Assembly: GCF_011008845.1 (NCBI RefSeq)
Contig: NZ_JAAIWM010000002.1
Coordinates: forward strand, 806,001-870,000
DNA: 64,000 bases
Direction: 5' to 3'
Origin: Bacillus mesophilus
Lineage (GTDB): Bacteria; Bacillota; Bacilli; Bacillales; SA4
Of the stretch, positions 18,969 to 30,433 are shown in pieces (position 1 is the stretch's first letter; every line of letters starts with the position of its first letter). The notes under the pieces were generated by a model. It was not told where the DNA came from, did no database searches, and saw only the letters and a list, made by a program, of their open reading frames with translations. A program made the position numbers and the translations under genes.

Positions 18969-20156
18969 TTAGGCAGTAAGCTCCTGATTAACCTGTTCCT
19001 TTTTGATTGCGCGATCATAGAACAGAGTTGTAAAAATTGACATAAACAATAGAGCAATTAATAGGACAAATAAAGCATTGATGTTATAAACATCAACCAT
19101 GAAACCACCCAATACAGGACCGAGCATTCTTCCACCTGTAGCTGTACTGTTTACAACACCCTGATAGAACCCTTCACGCCCTTTTGGTGCAAGCTGATTG
19201 GCAACGGTCGGTATTGCTGGCCATACAAACATTTCACCAATAGTAAGAATAATCATCGCAACAAGGAAACCAGTAAATACGGTAGTATTTGCGACAACAA
19301 AAAACGAAATCATGTAAATAATAATTCCAATTATAATTTGCGCTTTTAACGTCTTCGCAACAAAACGAATGACGGTTGAAATCACCGGCTGTGCTAAAAC
19401 GATCAAAGCACCATTTACTGTCCATAATAAACTGTATTGATTTAAAGAAATATTTAAAGACTGAGTATAGGATGCTATATTCGTTTGCCACTGAACGTGA
19501 GCAACCCAGCACAATAAGAAACCAAAGCACAAGATAAGTAATGATGTAAATTTGGCTCTATTTTTTATCAGCTTCCCACCATCTAACATACTTCTCTGCT
19601 CTATTTTCTCTACTTGAATTTTATGATAGGTTAAAACGGCTAGTAAAAAGAAGACTCCGTACATAATGGCATTTGCGGTGAAGGTTAATTGGAACGAAAC
19701 AGAGGCAACTAATCCACCTAACGCCGCTCCTACAGCAACACCCACATTTTGAGCCACATACATCGCATTAAAGGGCTTACGACCACCTTCAGGCCATACA
19801 GCACCTGCCATAGCATACATGGAAGGAAACACCATTCCTGATCCGAACCCCATTAAGATGAGAAAACCGACATACCAAGGCCAGCTATGATTCCAAACGA
19901 GCCCAATCCCTGCTGCCATCGTCGTGCTTACCCCAATTAAAATTGATCGATATCCGCCAAAGCGGTCAAATAAGTGACCACCAATTAAATTCCCAATCAC
20001 ACCTGCAGCCGAATTTAACATTAACACAATTCCAGCCATGGTTAACGATTTACCTAACACATCATGAATATAAATGGCATTTAACGGCCATAAAAAAGAA
20101 GACCCTACCACATTGATGACCATCCCTACTAATAAAAGCTTAAGCTGCTTTGGCAT
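18969..20156 (-). CDS. yttB: MFS efflux-type transporter (YttB-like)
   Basis: 395 residues, about 12 membrane segments. The MFS loop GGHLFDRFGGYRS (about 59-71) follows the second helix, and a GPVLGGFMVDV segment lies in the C-terminal half, as in drug:H+ antiporters. The position beside leuS matches B. subtilis yttB. Substrate unknown. AGGGGGAA precedes the ATG. Confidence 0.8.
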   Translation of the reverse strand: MPKQLKLLLVGMVINVVGSSFLWPLNAIYIHDVLGKSLTMAGIVLMLNSAAGVIGNLIGGHLFDRFGGYRSILIGVSTTMAAGIGLVWNHSWPWYVGFLILMGFGSGMVFPSMYAMAGAVWPEGGRKPFNAMYVAQNVGVAVGAALGGLVASVSFQLTFTANAIMYGVFFLLAVLTYHKIQVEKIEQRSMLDGGKLIKNRAKFTSLLILCFGFLLCWVAHVQWQTNIASYTQSLNISLNQYSLLWTVNGALIVLAQPVISTVIRFVAKTLKAQIIIGIIIYMISFFVVANTTVFTGFLVAMIILTIGEMFVWPAIPTVANQLAPKGREGFYQGVVNSTATGGRMLGPVLGGFMVDVYNINALFVLLIALLFMSIFTTLFYDRAIKKEQVNQELTA

Positions 20157-20264
20157 GGTATTCCCCCTAAAAACTTAATCACCAACGTTCATTGTATTCG
20201 TTTTTGTGGTGTGGGGCAATATATTGTTTTTCGAGGGTGTGGTAAGGGGATTATGTTGGGGGGG

Positions 20265-20387
20265 TGCACGGATTCTAGGTTTTATGCACGAAGAATGAGT
20301 ATTTCTGCACCATTTGAGTTATTTATGCACCAAGAATCAAATTTTCTGCACGTCTTTATGATTTTATGCACATTTTCTTAAACTACA
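20265..20387 (+). repeat. Left TGCAC periodic array (6 units, 20-21 bp period)
   Basis: TGCAC begins at 20265, 20285, 20306, 20326, 20347 and 20367, spacing 20, 21, 20, 21, 20 bp. From the second unit on, the base before each TGCAC alternates A, C, A, C, A in a TTTA/TTTC context, so the real unit may be a 41-bp dimer. The bases between are AT-rich and poorly conserved. The array runs into the stop codon of the NERD gene. A sister array lies on the other side of that gene, in the same orientation. Confidence 0.9.
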
Positions 20388-21353
20388 GCTTAGACCTATT
20401 CTCAAGATAGACTCTAGCCTTTCCATCACCCGTAAACACCAAGTCCATCGAGGATAACATCCTATAACTAATTGATCGTGATGTAATTTTTGTAAAAGTT
20501 CGGAATCGTTTACTTGTTATCGTGGAATCAAATAAAAGAAAGTAATCTGAAATGGAGGGAATGTGAGCATCCTTTGAAACGTTAGAACATTGAGGGCAAA
20601 ACCATTTATTGTATTTCCTTAACATGGGAATGGAGAAGCAGTTGGGGCATTGGACACCTTCTATAAGACTGTCCTTTGAAATGTTAAACTGACTTAAAAC
20701 ATCTGGATTTCCTTCCTGATTGTTAGCTAACAGTAACTTTGTAAGTTTTTTCAATTCACGAGAGTTAACACTTTCATTTTGATAAAGGCGTTCTAGTGCT
20801 TCAAGCTTGTTAATAAAATTAGAGCTCGTTGTAACTTTTTCAAGGGCTTCTGAATAGCTCCCCGTTGATCTAATAATGGTTTGTGGATTACTGATTACAA
20901 CCAAATAATCAATTGGGATCTCTGGTATTTTTTGTTCAATCAACCACTGCCTCACTTTTTTTGATGGTTTTTGGCCTGTATTAATGGGTTATGAAAGGCA
21001 TCTTCCTTTCCATTGTAACTTCGAATTAATTGCTGAAATGATTTGTCGAATATTAATGTTCCTATTATATTCTTTATTTCGACAATTAATAAAAATCTTG
21101 TTGAAAGGATTAATGTATCCATTTGAAAATAATGATTTTGATCAAACAGTCTTAGGTCATGTATAATGGTGTACTTTTTCTTATCTAAATAATCGAAATG
21201 GTAGTTCATTGATTGTTCCCCACGAAAACCAGCATAACTTTTAGCAAGTTCCTCCTCTATGTCCCCTCTCTTCATATGACTTTTGGGCAAACGTCTTAAA
21301 AGTGCTTCTAACTTCTTAATTCTAATTGGATAATTACGTTTCTTTGCTATCAA
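20383..21353 (-). pseudogene. NERD-domain (nuclease-related) gene split by a -1 frameshift
   Basis: Two consecutive frames read as one protein of about 323 residues. The first (21353-20952, 133 codons, TTG start behind AGAGGTG) holds the NERD core: MDTLILSTRF, then the E-x-K pair in VEIKN. It stops just after NPLIQAKNHQKK. The second (to 20383) continues without loss as RQWLIEQKIPEIP and ends with a Cys4 zinc ribbon (CPNC...CPQC). The switch needs a -1 shift at A-AAA-AAG (20961-20955), directly before a TGA. This is either a lost A in a homopolymer (mutation or read error) or programmed frameshifting. NERD domains are predicted nucleases. Not part of the B. subtilis order here, so probably acquired. 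Confidence 0.8.
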
Positions 21354-21409
21354 ATTTGCACCTCTTTCTTAAATTTGAGGTTTATATTCTATACAAAAAA
21401 GCAGTTTCC

Positions 21410-21540
21410 TGCAGATTAAAATGCTTCTGCACGGAAAAATTTATTTATGCCCCAAAATCAAACATTTGTGCACAGAAAACCATTTTTTATGCACCATTTT
21501 TTTAACTTTCTGCACAAATAGGTGATATTTATGCTCAACA
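21410..21540 (+). repeat. Right TGCAC periodic array (7 units, 18-21 bp period)
   Basis: Units begin at 21410 (TGCAG), 21428, 21448 (TGCCC), 21469, 21490, 21511 and 21532 (TGCTC); spacing is 18, 20, 21, 21, 21, 21 bp. The preceding tetramer is mostly TTTA or TTTC in alternation. It lies 57 bp upstream of the NERD gene start, so it covers the promoter region of that gene. Confidence 0.88.
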
Positions 21541-21551
21541 ACCCAAAACCA

Positions 21552-21583
21552 CAAAAAGCCCCCTGCACTAAGCAAGGGGCAAC
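21552..21583 (-). terminator. Terminator after the small gene at 21592
   Basis: On the minus strand TTGCCCC pairs with GGGGGC across a loop, followed by TTTTTG. Confidence 0.75.
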
Positions 21584-21591
21584 AAAAACCA

Positions 21592-21747
21592 TTAACTATT
21601 CTTAGAACGATCCGGCTGCGCGCGTTTAGCGTTCTTTTTCTTTACTTCTTTAACAGGATCAAAATCGGGTCCGATTTCCATATCCTGATTGTTAATGCCG
21701 TTTTTCGTTTTTTGCTCTGGATTATTTTGGTCAGAACGTTTTTTCAT
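21592..21747 (-). CDS. Small hydrophilic protein, 51 aa
   Basis: 51 residues, Lys/Asn/Asp-rich with no hydrophobic stretch (contains MEIGPDFDPVKEV in the middle). The ATG follows GGAGGG at good distance and a terminator follows, so it is very likely a real gene. The make-up resembles small spore or stress proteins of Bacillaceae, but I cannot name the family. ytzC starts 285 bp upstream on the same strand and ends 18 bp before it, so the two may be co-transcribed. Confidence 0.7.
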   Translation of the reverse strand: MKKRSDQNNPEQKTKNGINNQDMEIGPDFDPVKEVKKKNAKRAQPDRSKNS

Positions 21748-21765
21748 ATGAAACCCTCCAGCTTT

Positions 21766-22032
21766 TTAATGATGTGGATAAATAATCATTTCATTTTGAA
21801 TGCGCTGCAATTGAAGTCTCATACGCTCAATTTGCTCTTTTTGCTGTGGATTCCCACTATGTGCAACATGACCTAAATCAATAACAGCTGTCTCTAAAAG
21901 CTGTTGAGCCTTCGTGTATTCAGTCTGGTTATAATGCTCTTGTTTTTTGGCTAAAGAAAATTGGTCCTCTGCATAGCGTAAAGTATCTTCCGCCATTTGT
22001 AGATGCTCTTCTACGGATTGACGAGTTGCCAT
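21766..22032 (-). CDS. ytzC: YtzC-like protein (DUF2524 family)
   Basis: 88 residues, almost all helical with an amphipathic coil (EEHLQMAEDTLRYAEDQF). It looks like the DUF2524 group to which B. subtilis YtzC belongs; function unknown. GGGAGGTAGG precedes the ATG. It diverges from mnmL (ytqA), as in B. subtilis. Confidence 0.8.
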   Translation of the reverse strand: MATRQSVEEHLQMAEDTLRYAEDQFSLAKKQEHYNQTEYTKAQQLLETAVIDLGHVAHSGNPQQKEQIERMRLQLQRIQNEMIIYPHH

Positions 22033-22219
22033 CAGTACCTACCTCCCTTATCTGTACATACAGTAGATGAAAAGCTTCATCACCCTTTAGTTTATACAAC
22101 TGGTGTGGTTCTATCATAGGAGGTTTTTCCCACTACCCAATTCTGTTGGTTTCCTTGTAAAAGCATGCTAAAATTGATTGACTAAAAACGTGAGAAATTT
22201 AATAAAGGAGGGAACCACC

Positions 22220-23878
<1,659 letters not shown>

Positions 23879-23880
<2 letters not shown>

Positions 23881-24985
23881 ACATATTTGCCTGTCGTTCT
23901 ATTGATAACTTTTTTCGTCTGTCGGTAATTAGCTTCCACCTTCTATACACTCTTCCGTTGACATAAAAGAAGTAGCTAATAAAGCCTCCCTGCTTAATCA
24001 ACTGCTTGGCCATTTTTCGGACATCCTTCTGAACGTGAACCTTTTCGTCTGATAAATATACACCCAGTAACCCTCTATTAATAAATCGATGAAAAGACTC
24101 GTGGGGAATTCCTTCAATATTACGATCTGCTTCTTGAAGAAAATGAGCTAGGCGCTTTAACATCGATGGCTTATCAGGGTAGTAAAAGCAGAAGTTCAAA
24201 TCTCCACCTTCTAGGTCCTCTTCCTGATCAATCAAATAATCAAGCAAGATATGTAAGCCTTGTACATAAGGAAAATAGCCGCTTCTAATTTTTTGAACAT
24301 CCTCTTGTGCAAGTTCCTTTTGAAACCCATATGCAACAAGACAAAATATCCCTAGCGTTGATCCTGTACATGCCGAAAACTCGTACCACTCCATGTCCGG
24401 TAATCTTGACTTATGCTCAGAAAACCAGTGTTCTAACCGTGGTACTCGTTCTTCCGTAACAACGTGTTTATGAACCTGCAAAGCACAATAATAATTAGCT
24501 AGTTCAACTAATACTGTTTTAATTAGAGAATAATGAGGCACCTCTGATAAAACTTGCTGACACGTAAGCACCAAATCTTTAAGATAGGAACCATCATCTT
24601 GATCCGTTCGATATCGATAATAATCATGTCTATGTTCGTGTCCTACTGTTAAAGCATTCGGCATCGACTCATGAAGTGCCTCAAAATCTAAAGGATCCAA
24701 TGAAGTACTACGATCACATAAATTATCTAAATAGTCACTGATTGTCTGATAAGCAACAATAAATTTTATACAACGTTCAAGGTTCTGGATGGATAATAAC
24801 GCTAGTATAGATCCACCCTCACAATGAAAGGCCTTTGATCCTATGCTAGCAAGTGCCTGTGTTCGTAACTCCTGATTCGGAATTTCCTCTGCTCTCCTAC
24901 GCCAATAATCAAGCTCTCGGTGAACAATCGGGAAAACATCTCGATAAACCTTTGTCATTAAACCTAAAGGGTGGGAAGGGACCAT
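23879..24985 (-). CDS. ytpB: Tetraprenyl-beta-curcumene synthase YtpB (DUF2600)
   Basis: 368 residues, mostly helical. It matches the YtpB family, the class IB type terpene synthase that converts tetraprenyl diphosphate to tetraprenyl-beta-curcumene, a precursor of the spore sesquarterpenes (sporulenes) of B. subtilis. Asp-rich segments (SDYLDNLCDRS near the N-terminal third; LDYLIDQEEDLEGGD) fit metal-diphosphate binding. The path needs a squalene-hopene-type cyclase, which is not in this window. The gene follows ytpA by 28 bp. Confidence 0.9.
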
Positions 24986-25013
24986 CTAATACACTCCTTT
25001 GCCTTGTTGCTCC

Positions 25014-25814
25014 TTATTGTACATTGATTGACAACTGAGTTTCAACAAAACGCTTTGCATACTCAAATACTTGTTCCCTTTCAGGTTCATTAAAAATTTC
25101 ATGATACAGCCCGTGCCATTCTTTATACGTTTTATCGGTAGCGCCTAATAAGTCAAACCATTCCTTCCCCTTATGCTTATCAACGATTTGGTCATCCCCG
25201 CCCTGCATCATCAAAATAGGAACATCTGGCAGCTTGCTAATATTGAAAAATGCCATTTCCGTTCCATGAATAAGCTCTCTGAACCACCTAACCGAAACCT
25301 TTGTCACATACAGTGAATCATTACTATCAAGTTCAATAACTTCCTTATTTCTTGTTGCCATAGAAGGTGTTAATCCCGTATTAATTCGAAAAGAAGGGAC
25401 AACCTTATTCATTACTCTCGAAGCCATATCAAGGAATAGTGATGGTGTTGTCTGCTCACTAATTCCTAAACAAGGAGAGGAGAGAATCATACACTTTATT
25501 TGTAAGTGTTTTTCTTGCATTGTTCTAATAGCAGTCAGTCCGCCCATACTATGGCCGATTAGTATAATGGGTAGCTGATAGGATAAAGCTTCTTTATACC
25601 ATTCTTCAACGGTTTCAATATACACATCAAATTTATCAATATGACCTCGGTCTCGTCTTGACGTTGTTCCCTGACCTGGTAAATCCCCCATAATGACGTG
25701 GTAGCCATCACCTCGCCACATTTCTATTAACCATTTATAGCGACCATGATGCTCTGCTGCACCATGAACAATGACAACTACTGCTTTGGCTTCTTCAGCT
25801 TCCCATTTCCACAT
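25014..25814 (-). CDS. ytpA: Lysophospholipase-type alpha/beta hydrolase YtpA
   Basis: 266 residues from ATG 25814 (MWKWEAEEAKAVVVIVHG), placed by AAGGAGGAGATTAATT; the longer frame overlaps ytoA and is rejected. The oxyanion segment VHGAAEHHGRY, nucleophile elbow GHSMGG and late His (WHGLYHEIFNE) are those of monoglyceride-lipase-like enzymes. In B. subtilis YtpA is tied to formation of the phospholipid antibiotic bacilysocin. Whether this host makes it is not shown. The ytpA-ytpB pair is conserved. Confidence 0.9.
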   Translation of the reverse strand: MWKWEAEEAKAVVVIVHGAAEHHGRYKWLIEMWRGDGYHVIMGDLPGQGTTSRRDRGHIDKFDVYIETVEEWYKEALSYQLPIILIGHSMGGLTAIRTMQEKHLQIKCMILSSPCLGISEQTTPSLFLDMASRVMNKVVPSFRINTGLTPSMATRNKEVIELDSNDSLYVTKVSVRWFRELIHGTEMAFFNISKLPDVPILMMQGGDDQIVDKHKGKEWFDLLGATDKTYKEWHGLYHEIFNEPEREQVFEYAKRFVETQLSINVQ

Positions 25815-25894
25815 AATTAATCTCCTCCTTATCCTTATCAGATTCTTATTTATTTTGTTAAAATATAAATATAAAAATAAAGGGGACATGAATA

Positions 25895-26407
25895 ATGATA
25901 TATCCTTATAAAAATCATACACCAAAAATTGCAGATACTGCATTTATTGCTGATTATGTCACGATTTCAGGTGATGTAGCAATAGGCGATTATACAAGTA
26001 TCTGGTTTAATACCGTAATCAGAGGAGATGTATCACCGACAATTATTGGAAACCGAGTAAATATTCAAGATAATTGTGTGTTACACCAAAGCCCAAACCG
26101 AACTCTAGTTATTGAAGATGATGCTTCTATTGGACATCAAGTGATCCTACATAGCTCGATTATTAGAAAAGGTGCGTTAATTGGTATGGGTTCAATTATC
26201 CTAGACGGTGCAGAGATTGGTGAAGGTGCCTTTATCGGTGCAGGTAGTCTTGTTCCTCAAGGAAAAGTGATACCGCCACATAGCCTCGCATTTGGACGAC
26301 CTGCCAAAGTGATTAGAGCTTTAAATGAAGAAGATCAAAAAGATATGGAACGCATTAGACGAGAGTATGTTGAAAAAGGTCAGTATTATAAATCTCTGCA
26401 ACCTTAA
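25895..26407 (+). CDS. ytoA: Gamma-carbonic-anhydrase-like hexapeptide protein YtoA
   Basis: 170 residues of left-handed beta helix (hexapeptide repeats such as IGDYTS, IGNRVN, IGEGAF). The possible metal ligands of gamma-carbonic anhydrases are seen as His residues in [16 protein letters not shown]. Trimer expected. Enzyme activity of YtoA-type proteins is not certain. It diverges from ytpA, 80 bp apart. Confidence 0.88.
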   Translation: MIYPYKNHTPKIADTAFIADYVTISGDVAIGDYTSIWFNTVIRGDVSPTIIGNRVNIQDNCVLHQSPNRTLVIEDDASIGHQVILHSSIIRKGALIGMGSIILDGAEIGEGAFIGAGSLVPQGKVIPPHSLAFGRPAKVIRALNEEDQKDMERIRREYVEKGQYYKSLQP

Positions 26408-26507
26408 ACAGTTTCAATATTTTTGCATTCACTTAGCATTTCCTAAATTGTTGACCCTTACTATAAAAGTATATGCTATTCTGAACTTCTGCTATCACAC
26501 AAGAAAA

Positions 26508-26550
26508 CAAAAAGGAGAGCAACCCTGAACCAGGATTGTTCTCCTCTTTT
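26508..26550. terminator. Bidirectional terminator, ytoA / metK
   Basis: AGGAGAGCAACCCTG and CAGGATTGTTCTCCT form a long stem with one mismatch, with A- and T-rich flanks. Confidence 0.85.
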
Positions 26551-26557
26551 GTATCAT

Positions 26558-27757
26558 TTATTTAGATGCTTGCTCTTTTAAAGTAGCTGCTTTATCTGTA
26601 CGCTCCCAAGGTAAATCCACATCTGAACGACCAAAGTGACCGTATGCAGCTGTTTGCTTGTAGATTGGACGGCGTAGGTCTAGCATTTTGATAATTCCTG
26701 CTGGACGTAAATCAAAGTTGCTTCGAATTAAGTCAACTAGTACTTCTTCAGACACAGTTCCCGTTCCGAATGTATCAACAGCAATAGAAACTGGTTGTGC
26801 CACACCAATTGCATAAGCAAGTTGTACTTCAGCTTTATCAGCTAGTCCTGCTGCAACGATATTTTTAGCCACATAACGTGCTGCATAAGCTGCAGAACGG
26901 TCTACCTTAGTTGGATCCTTACCAGAGAATGCTCCTCCACCGTGGCGAGCATATCCACCGTACGTATCAACAATAATCTTACGGCCTGTTAAACCAGCAT
27001 CCCCTTGAGGACCTCCGATTACGAAACGGCCTGTTGGATTAATGAAATATTTTGTTTCCTCATCAATTAATTCCTTAGGAACGACAGGATCTATAACATG
27101 CTCTTTTAGATTACGTTTGATTTGCTCATTTGAAATTTCAGGGTGATGTTGAGTTGAGATAACGATTGTATCAATTCGAACTGGCTTATCGTTTTCATCA
27201 TACTCTACTGTTACCTGTGTTTTACCATCTGGACGAAGGTAAGGTAAGATTTCTTCCTTACGAACTTCAGTTAGACGACGAGCAATTTTATGTGCTAAAG
27301 AAATTGGAAGTGGCATAAGTTCTTTTGTTTCGTTATTTGCATAACCAAACATTAATCCTTGGTCCCCTGCACCAATTGCATCAATTTCTTCATCTGTCAT
27401 TTGACCTTCACGTGCTTCTAAAGCTTGGTCAACTCCCATTGCGATATCAGCTGATTGCTCATCAATTGAAGTTAAAACAGCACATGTCTCTGCATCGAAA
27501 CCATATTTTGCACGAGTATATCCAATTTCACGGACAGTCTCACGAACAATCTTTGGAATATCTACATATGTAGAAGTAGTGATTTCACCTGCAACAAGAA
27601 CTAAACCTGTTGTAACTGAAGTTTCGCAAGCTACACGAGCATTAGCATCCTTTGCTAAAATAGCATCAAGGATCGAATCAGAAATCTGATCACAAATTTT
27701 GTCTGGATGTCCTTCTGTCACAGACTCAGATGTAAATAAACGGCGTTTTTTTGACAT
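26558..27757 (-). CDS. metK: S-adenosylmethionine synthetase
   Basis: 399 residues, full length. Family motifs are clear: [16 protein letters not shown] at the N-terminus, [12 protein letters not shown], and the phosphate loop [16 protein letters not shown]. It makes SAM from methionine and ATP in the cytoplasm. It is controlled by the SAM riboswitch 215 bp upstream, giving end-product feedback. GGAGGAAAAACG precedes the ATG. A terminator ends the unit. Confidence 0.98.
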   Translation of the reverse strand: MSKKRRLFTSESVTEGHPDKICDQISDSILDAILAKDANARVACETSVTTGLVLVAGEITTSTYVDIPKIVRETVREIGYTRAKYGFDAETCAVLTSIDEQSADIAMGVDQALEAREGQMTDEEIDAIGAGDQGLMFGYANNETKELMPLPISLAHKIARRLTEVRKEEILPYLRPDGKTQVTVEYDENDKPVRIDTIVISTQHHPEISNEQIKRNLKEHVIDPVVPKELIDEETKYFINPTGRFVIGGPQGDAGLTGRKIIVDTYGGYARHGGGAFSGKDPTKVDRSAAYAARYVAKNIVAAGLADKAEVQLAYAIGVAQPVSIAVDTFGTGTVSEEVLVDLIRSNFDLRPAGIIKMLDLRRPIYKQTAAYGHFGRSDVDLPWERTDKAATLKEQASK

Positions 27758-27971
27758 CTAACGTTTTTCCTCCCTTTATACAATAAATAGGTGAAGATTC
27801 TCACCTCTTTGTTGATACGGTACTCATTCCCTTATTATTCTAATAAAAACATATTTTTATTAGGAAAACATGCTTTTTTCGACAAACTTATGACCAGGCC
27901 ACAACAAGATCTATAGAAGAAAGAAGAAATTGCCTTATCGTTTCAGCAATTCAACCACATTCTAAAGCCAA

Positions 27972-28142
27972 AGAAAAACCTTTCCCTATTAGAGGAAAGG
28001 TTTTAACAAACATCATAGCCTTTCGCTCTTATCGTTCAAGGCCAATACGCCTTGCATCAGGTTAGCACCTTATCATTCTCATGATGGTTGCTGGGTTTCA
28101 TAGGGCCTGTTCCCTCCGCCTGCTCGGGATAAGAGAGTATCC
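27972..28142 (-). promoter_or_regulatory. SAM-I (S-box) riboswitch of metK
   Basis: On the minus strand the P1 strand CTCTTATC starts near 28136 and pairs with GATAAGAG near 28025. The core GAGCAGGCGGAGGGA, then CCCAGCAACC and AAGGTGCTAACC, matches the S-box consensus. A terminator follows (AAAACCTTTCCTC / GAGGAAAGGTTTT type stem, 27972-28006). SAM binding ends transcription before metK. Confidence 0.95.
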
Positions 28143-28153
28143 GTTCGGCTCAT

Positions 28154-28182
28154 ATCATATCGAAGAAGTCGAATGATGTCAA
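28154..28182 (-). promoter_or_regulatory. Sigma-A promoter of metK
   Basis: TTGACA, 17 bp, TATGAT just upstream of the S-box. A near-consensus promoter. Confidence 0.8.
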
Positions 28183-28230
28183 CAAAGAATTACTACATAT
28201 ATAAAAACTTATCTTTATAATAGGAAATAA

Positions 28231-28551
28231 TTAATATGGTGTATCATTCTGATCGTGTTTCTTCTTATTTAGTTCTTCGAGGGTTTGATACCTGATTAAC
28301 TCATTCTCATTGTCTCTTGGCTTGACTTGACTGTAGACTCCACTAGCCGTTAAACCAATCAGCAATGCTGTTAATAGCCTTTCTGTCCATAACTGTGGCA
28401 AGCATACAATTACTAGTCCAGTCGCAATAGCCATAAGAGCACGGTATTTTTTATTAATTGAAAAGGCATTTCCAACCACCGTTACAAAGGCAGCTACCAC
28501 TGCAGCAACTGTTGCGTAATCAAAACTACTTAATTGTGTAAAATCAAACAT
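28231..28551 (-). CDS. Small membrane protein, holin-like
   Basis: 106 residues with two or three hydrophobic stretches (VAAVVAAFVTVVGNAF, then ALMAIATGLVIVCLP and LLTALLIGLTASGVYS) and a charged C-terminal tail. The layout resembles small phage holins, but I recognise no exact family. AGGAGGGGAG precedes the ATG. It stands alone between the metK promoter and the divergent pckA. Confidence 0.65.
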   Translation of the reverse strand: MFDFTQLSSFDYATVAAVVAAFVTVVGNAFSINKKYRALMAIATGLVIVCLPQLWTERLLTALLIGLTASGVYSQVKPRDNENELIRYQTLEELNKKKHDQNDTPY

Positions 28552-28804
28552 GATGCTCCCCTCCTATCTTACCCTATGGTAAAATATCAAAAAGGGTGTA
28601 GGTATTTGCCTAATTTATGGAATTTGAGGCCGATTTGTGAACTTTAGTCAAATTTCGCAGCACTATTCAAAACATTATTGCGTACAATACCGTAAAATAG
28701 TATAGACTATTGAGCTAAATATGTTATACTAATTCTCAGAAGCAATCATTTATTTACATTAAATGTTAGATTAATAGAAAAATCACAAAAGGCAGGTTAT
28801 GAAG

Positions 28805-30394
28805 ATGAACTCGATTGATCTCTCCATTAACTTAAAAGAATTGTTAGGCAGCCATCACGTGTATACAAACTTATCGGTATCACAGCTTGTTGAAAAGGTA
28901 CTTTCACGAAATGAAGGTGAATTAACTTCAACCGGTGCAGTAAGAGCTACAACAGGAAAATACACTGGGCGTTCACCAAAGGATAAATTTATTGTAGAAG
29001 AGGCATCAGTTAAAGATAAAATTGCTTGGGGTTCTGTAAACCAGCCAATTTCTGTTGATGCGTTTGATCGGTTATATCAAAAAGTATTAAATTACCTACA
29101 AAATAAAAATGAGCTATTTGTTTTTAAAGGTTTTGCTGGAGCAGACGAGAAGTATCGTCTCCCCATTCAAGTAGTAAACGAGTACGCTTGGCATAATCTT
29201 TTTGCTCATCAGCTTTTTATTAGACCTGAAGATCATGAGCTTGAGTCTCATGACTCACAGTTCACTGTTATTTCTGCACCGAATTTCAAAGCTGACCCAG
29301 AAGTAGATGGTACCAAATCGGAAACATTTATTATCATCTCCTTTGAACGTAAGATTGTCTTAATTGGTGGAACAGAATATGCAGGTGAGATTAAAAAATC
29401 AATTTTTTCTGTCATGAATTATGTACTTCCTGAAATGGGCATTCTTCCTATGCACTGTTCGGCAAATGTTGGCATGGAAGGCGATGTTGCCTTATTCTTT
29501 GGACTGTCTGGAACAGGTAAAACAACGTTATCAGCAGATGCTAACCGTAAATTAATTGGTGACGACGAGCATGGCTGGTCAAATAGTGGTGTTTTCAATA
29601 TTGAAGGTGGATGCTATGCAAAGTGTGCAGACCTAACAAGAGAAAAAGAACCCCAAATCTTTGATGCGATCCGTTTTGGTAGTGTATTAGAAAATGTAAT
29701 TCTTGATGATCAATCAAGAGTAGCAAATTACGATGACACTTCTTTAACTGAAAACACACGTGCGGCATACCCAATTCAAGCAATAGATAATATCATTCAA
29801 CCAAGTGTTGCTGGGCATCCAAATACTATTGTGTTCTTAACAGCTGACGCATTTGGGGTATTACCTCCAATCAGCAAGCTTACAAAAGAGCAAGCAATGT
29901 ACCATTTCCTAAGTGGTTATACAAGTAAACTAGCTGGTACTGAAAGAGGAGTTACTTCACCTCAAGCAACATTCTCAACTTGCTTTGGTTCACCTTTCCT
30001 TCCACTACCTGCAACGGTTTATGCAGAAATGCTTGGAAAGAAAATTGATGAACATAACTCTCAGGTATTCCTTGTTAATACAGGATGGACTGGTGGAGAA
30101 TATGGAGTCGGTAGTAGAATGAAGCTTAGCTATACAAGAGCCATGGTTCAAGCAGCTTTAGAAGGTGAGTTAAACAGCATTGAGACAATAAAGGATGAGA
30201 CATTCGGATTAGATATTCCTTTACATGTTCCTGGTGTACCAGATGAAGTACTACGTCCTGAATTGACTTGGGAAAACAAAGAAGCATATAAACTTAAAGC
30301 TAATGAACTAGCTGAGAAATTTAAGAATAACTTTACAAAGTTTTCTAATGTGCCACAAGAAATTGAACAACTAGGTGGCCCTACTGTTAAATAG
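28805..30394 (+). CDS. pckA: Phosphoenolpyruvate carboxykinase (ATP)
   Basis: 529 residues from ATG 28805; an ATG at 28799 is too close to the AGG site. The sequence follows B. subtilis PckA closely from MNS onward. The ATP-binding kinase-1a motif GLSGTGKTT and the metal/substrate segment GDDEHGW are intact, as is the GRSPKDKF N-terminal motif. It converts oxaloacetate to PEP in gluconeogenesis. Upstream is an inverted repeat ATAGT-ATAG-ACTAT near 28696-28709 before a TATACT element; in B. subtilis the gene is repressed by CcpN, but I cannot claim that site here. Confidence 0.97.
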   Translation: MNSIDLSINLKELLGSHHVYTNLSVSQLVEKVLSRNEGELTSTGAVRATTGKYTGRSPKDKFIVEEASVKDKIAWGSVNQPISVDAFDRLYQKVLNYLQNKNELFVFKGFAGADEKYRLPIQVVNEYAWHNLFAHQLFIRPEDHELESHDSQFTVISAPNFKADPEVDGTKSETFIIISFERKIVLIGGTEYAGEIKKSIFSVMNYVLPEMGILPMHCSANVGMEGDVALFFGLSGTGKTTLSADANRKLIGDDEHGWSNSGVFNIEGGCYAKCADLTREKEPQIFDAIRFGSVLENVILDDQSRVANYDDTSLTENTRAAYPIQAIDNIIQPSVAGHPNTIVFLTADAFGVLPPISKLTKEQAMYHFLSGYTSKLAGTERGVTSPQATFSTCFGSPFLPLPATVYAEMLGKKIDEHNSQVFLVNTGWTGGEYGVGSRMKLSYTRAMVQAALEGELNSIETIKDETFGLDIPLHVPGVPDEVLRPELTWENKEAYKLKANELAEKFKNNFTKFSNVPQEIEQLGGPTVK

Positions 30395-30399
30395 CACAT

Positions 30400-30433
30400 A
30401 AAAACAGCAATCAATCGATTGCTGTTTTTTTAA
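30400..30433. terminator. Bidirectional terminator, pckA / ytmB
   Basis: AAAACAGCAATC and GATTGCTGTTTT around a 4-base loop, T-run after. The right flank overlaps the end of ytmB. Confidence 0.9.

Noticed and set aside
20265-21540. TGCAC arrays as CRISPR
   Set aside because: Repeat is only 5 bp in a 20-21 bp period, no 25-40 bp repeats or uniform spacers, and no cas genes.
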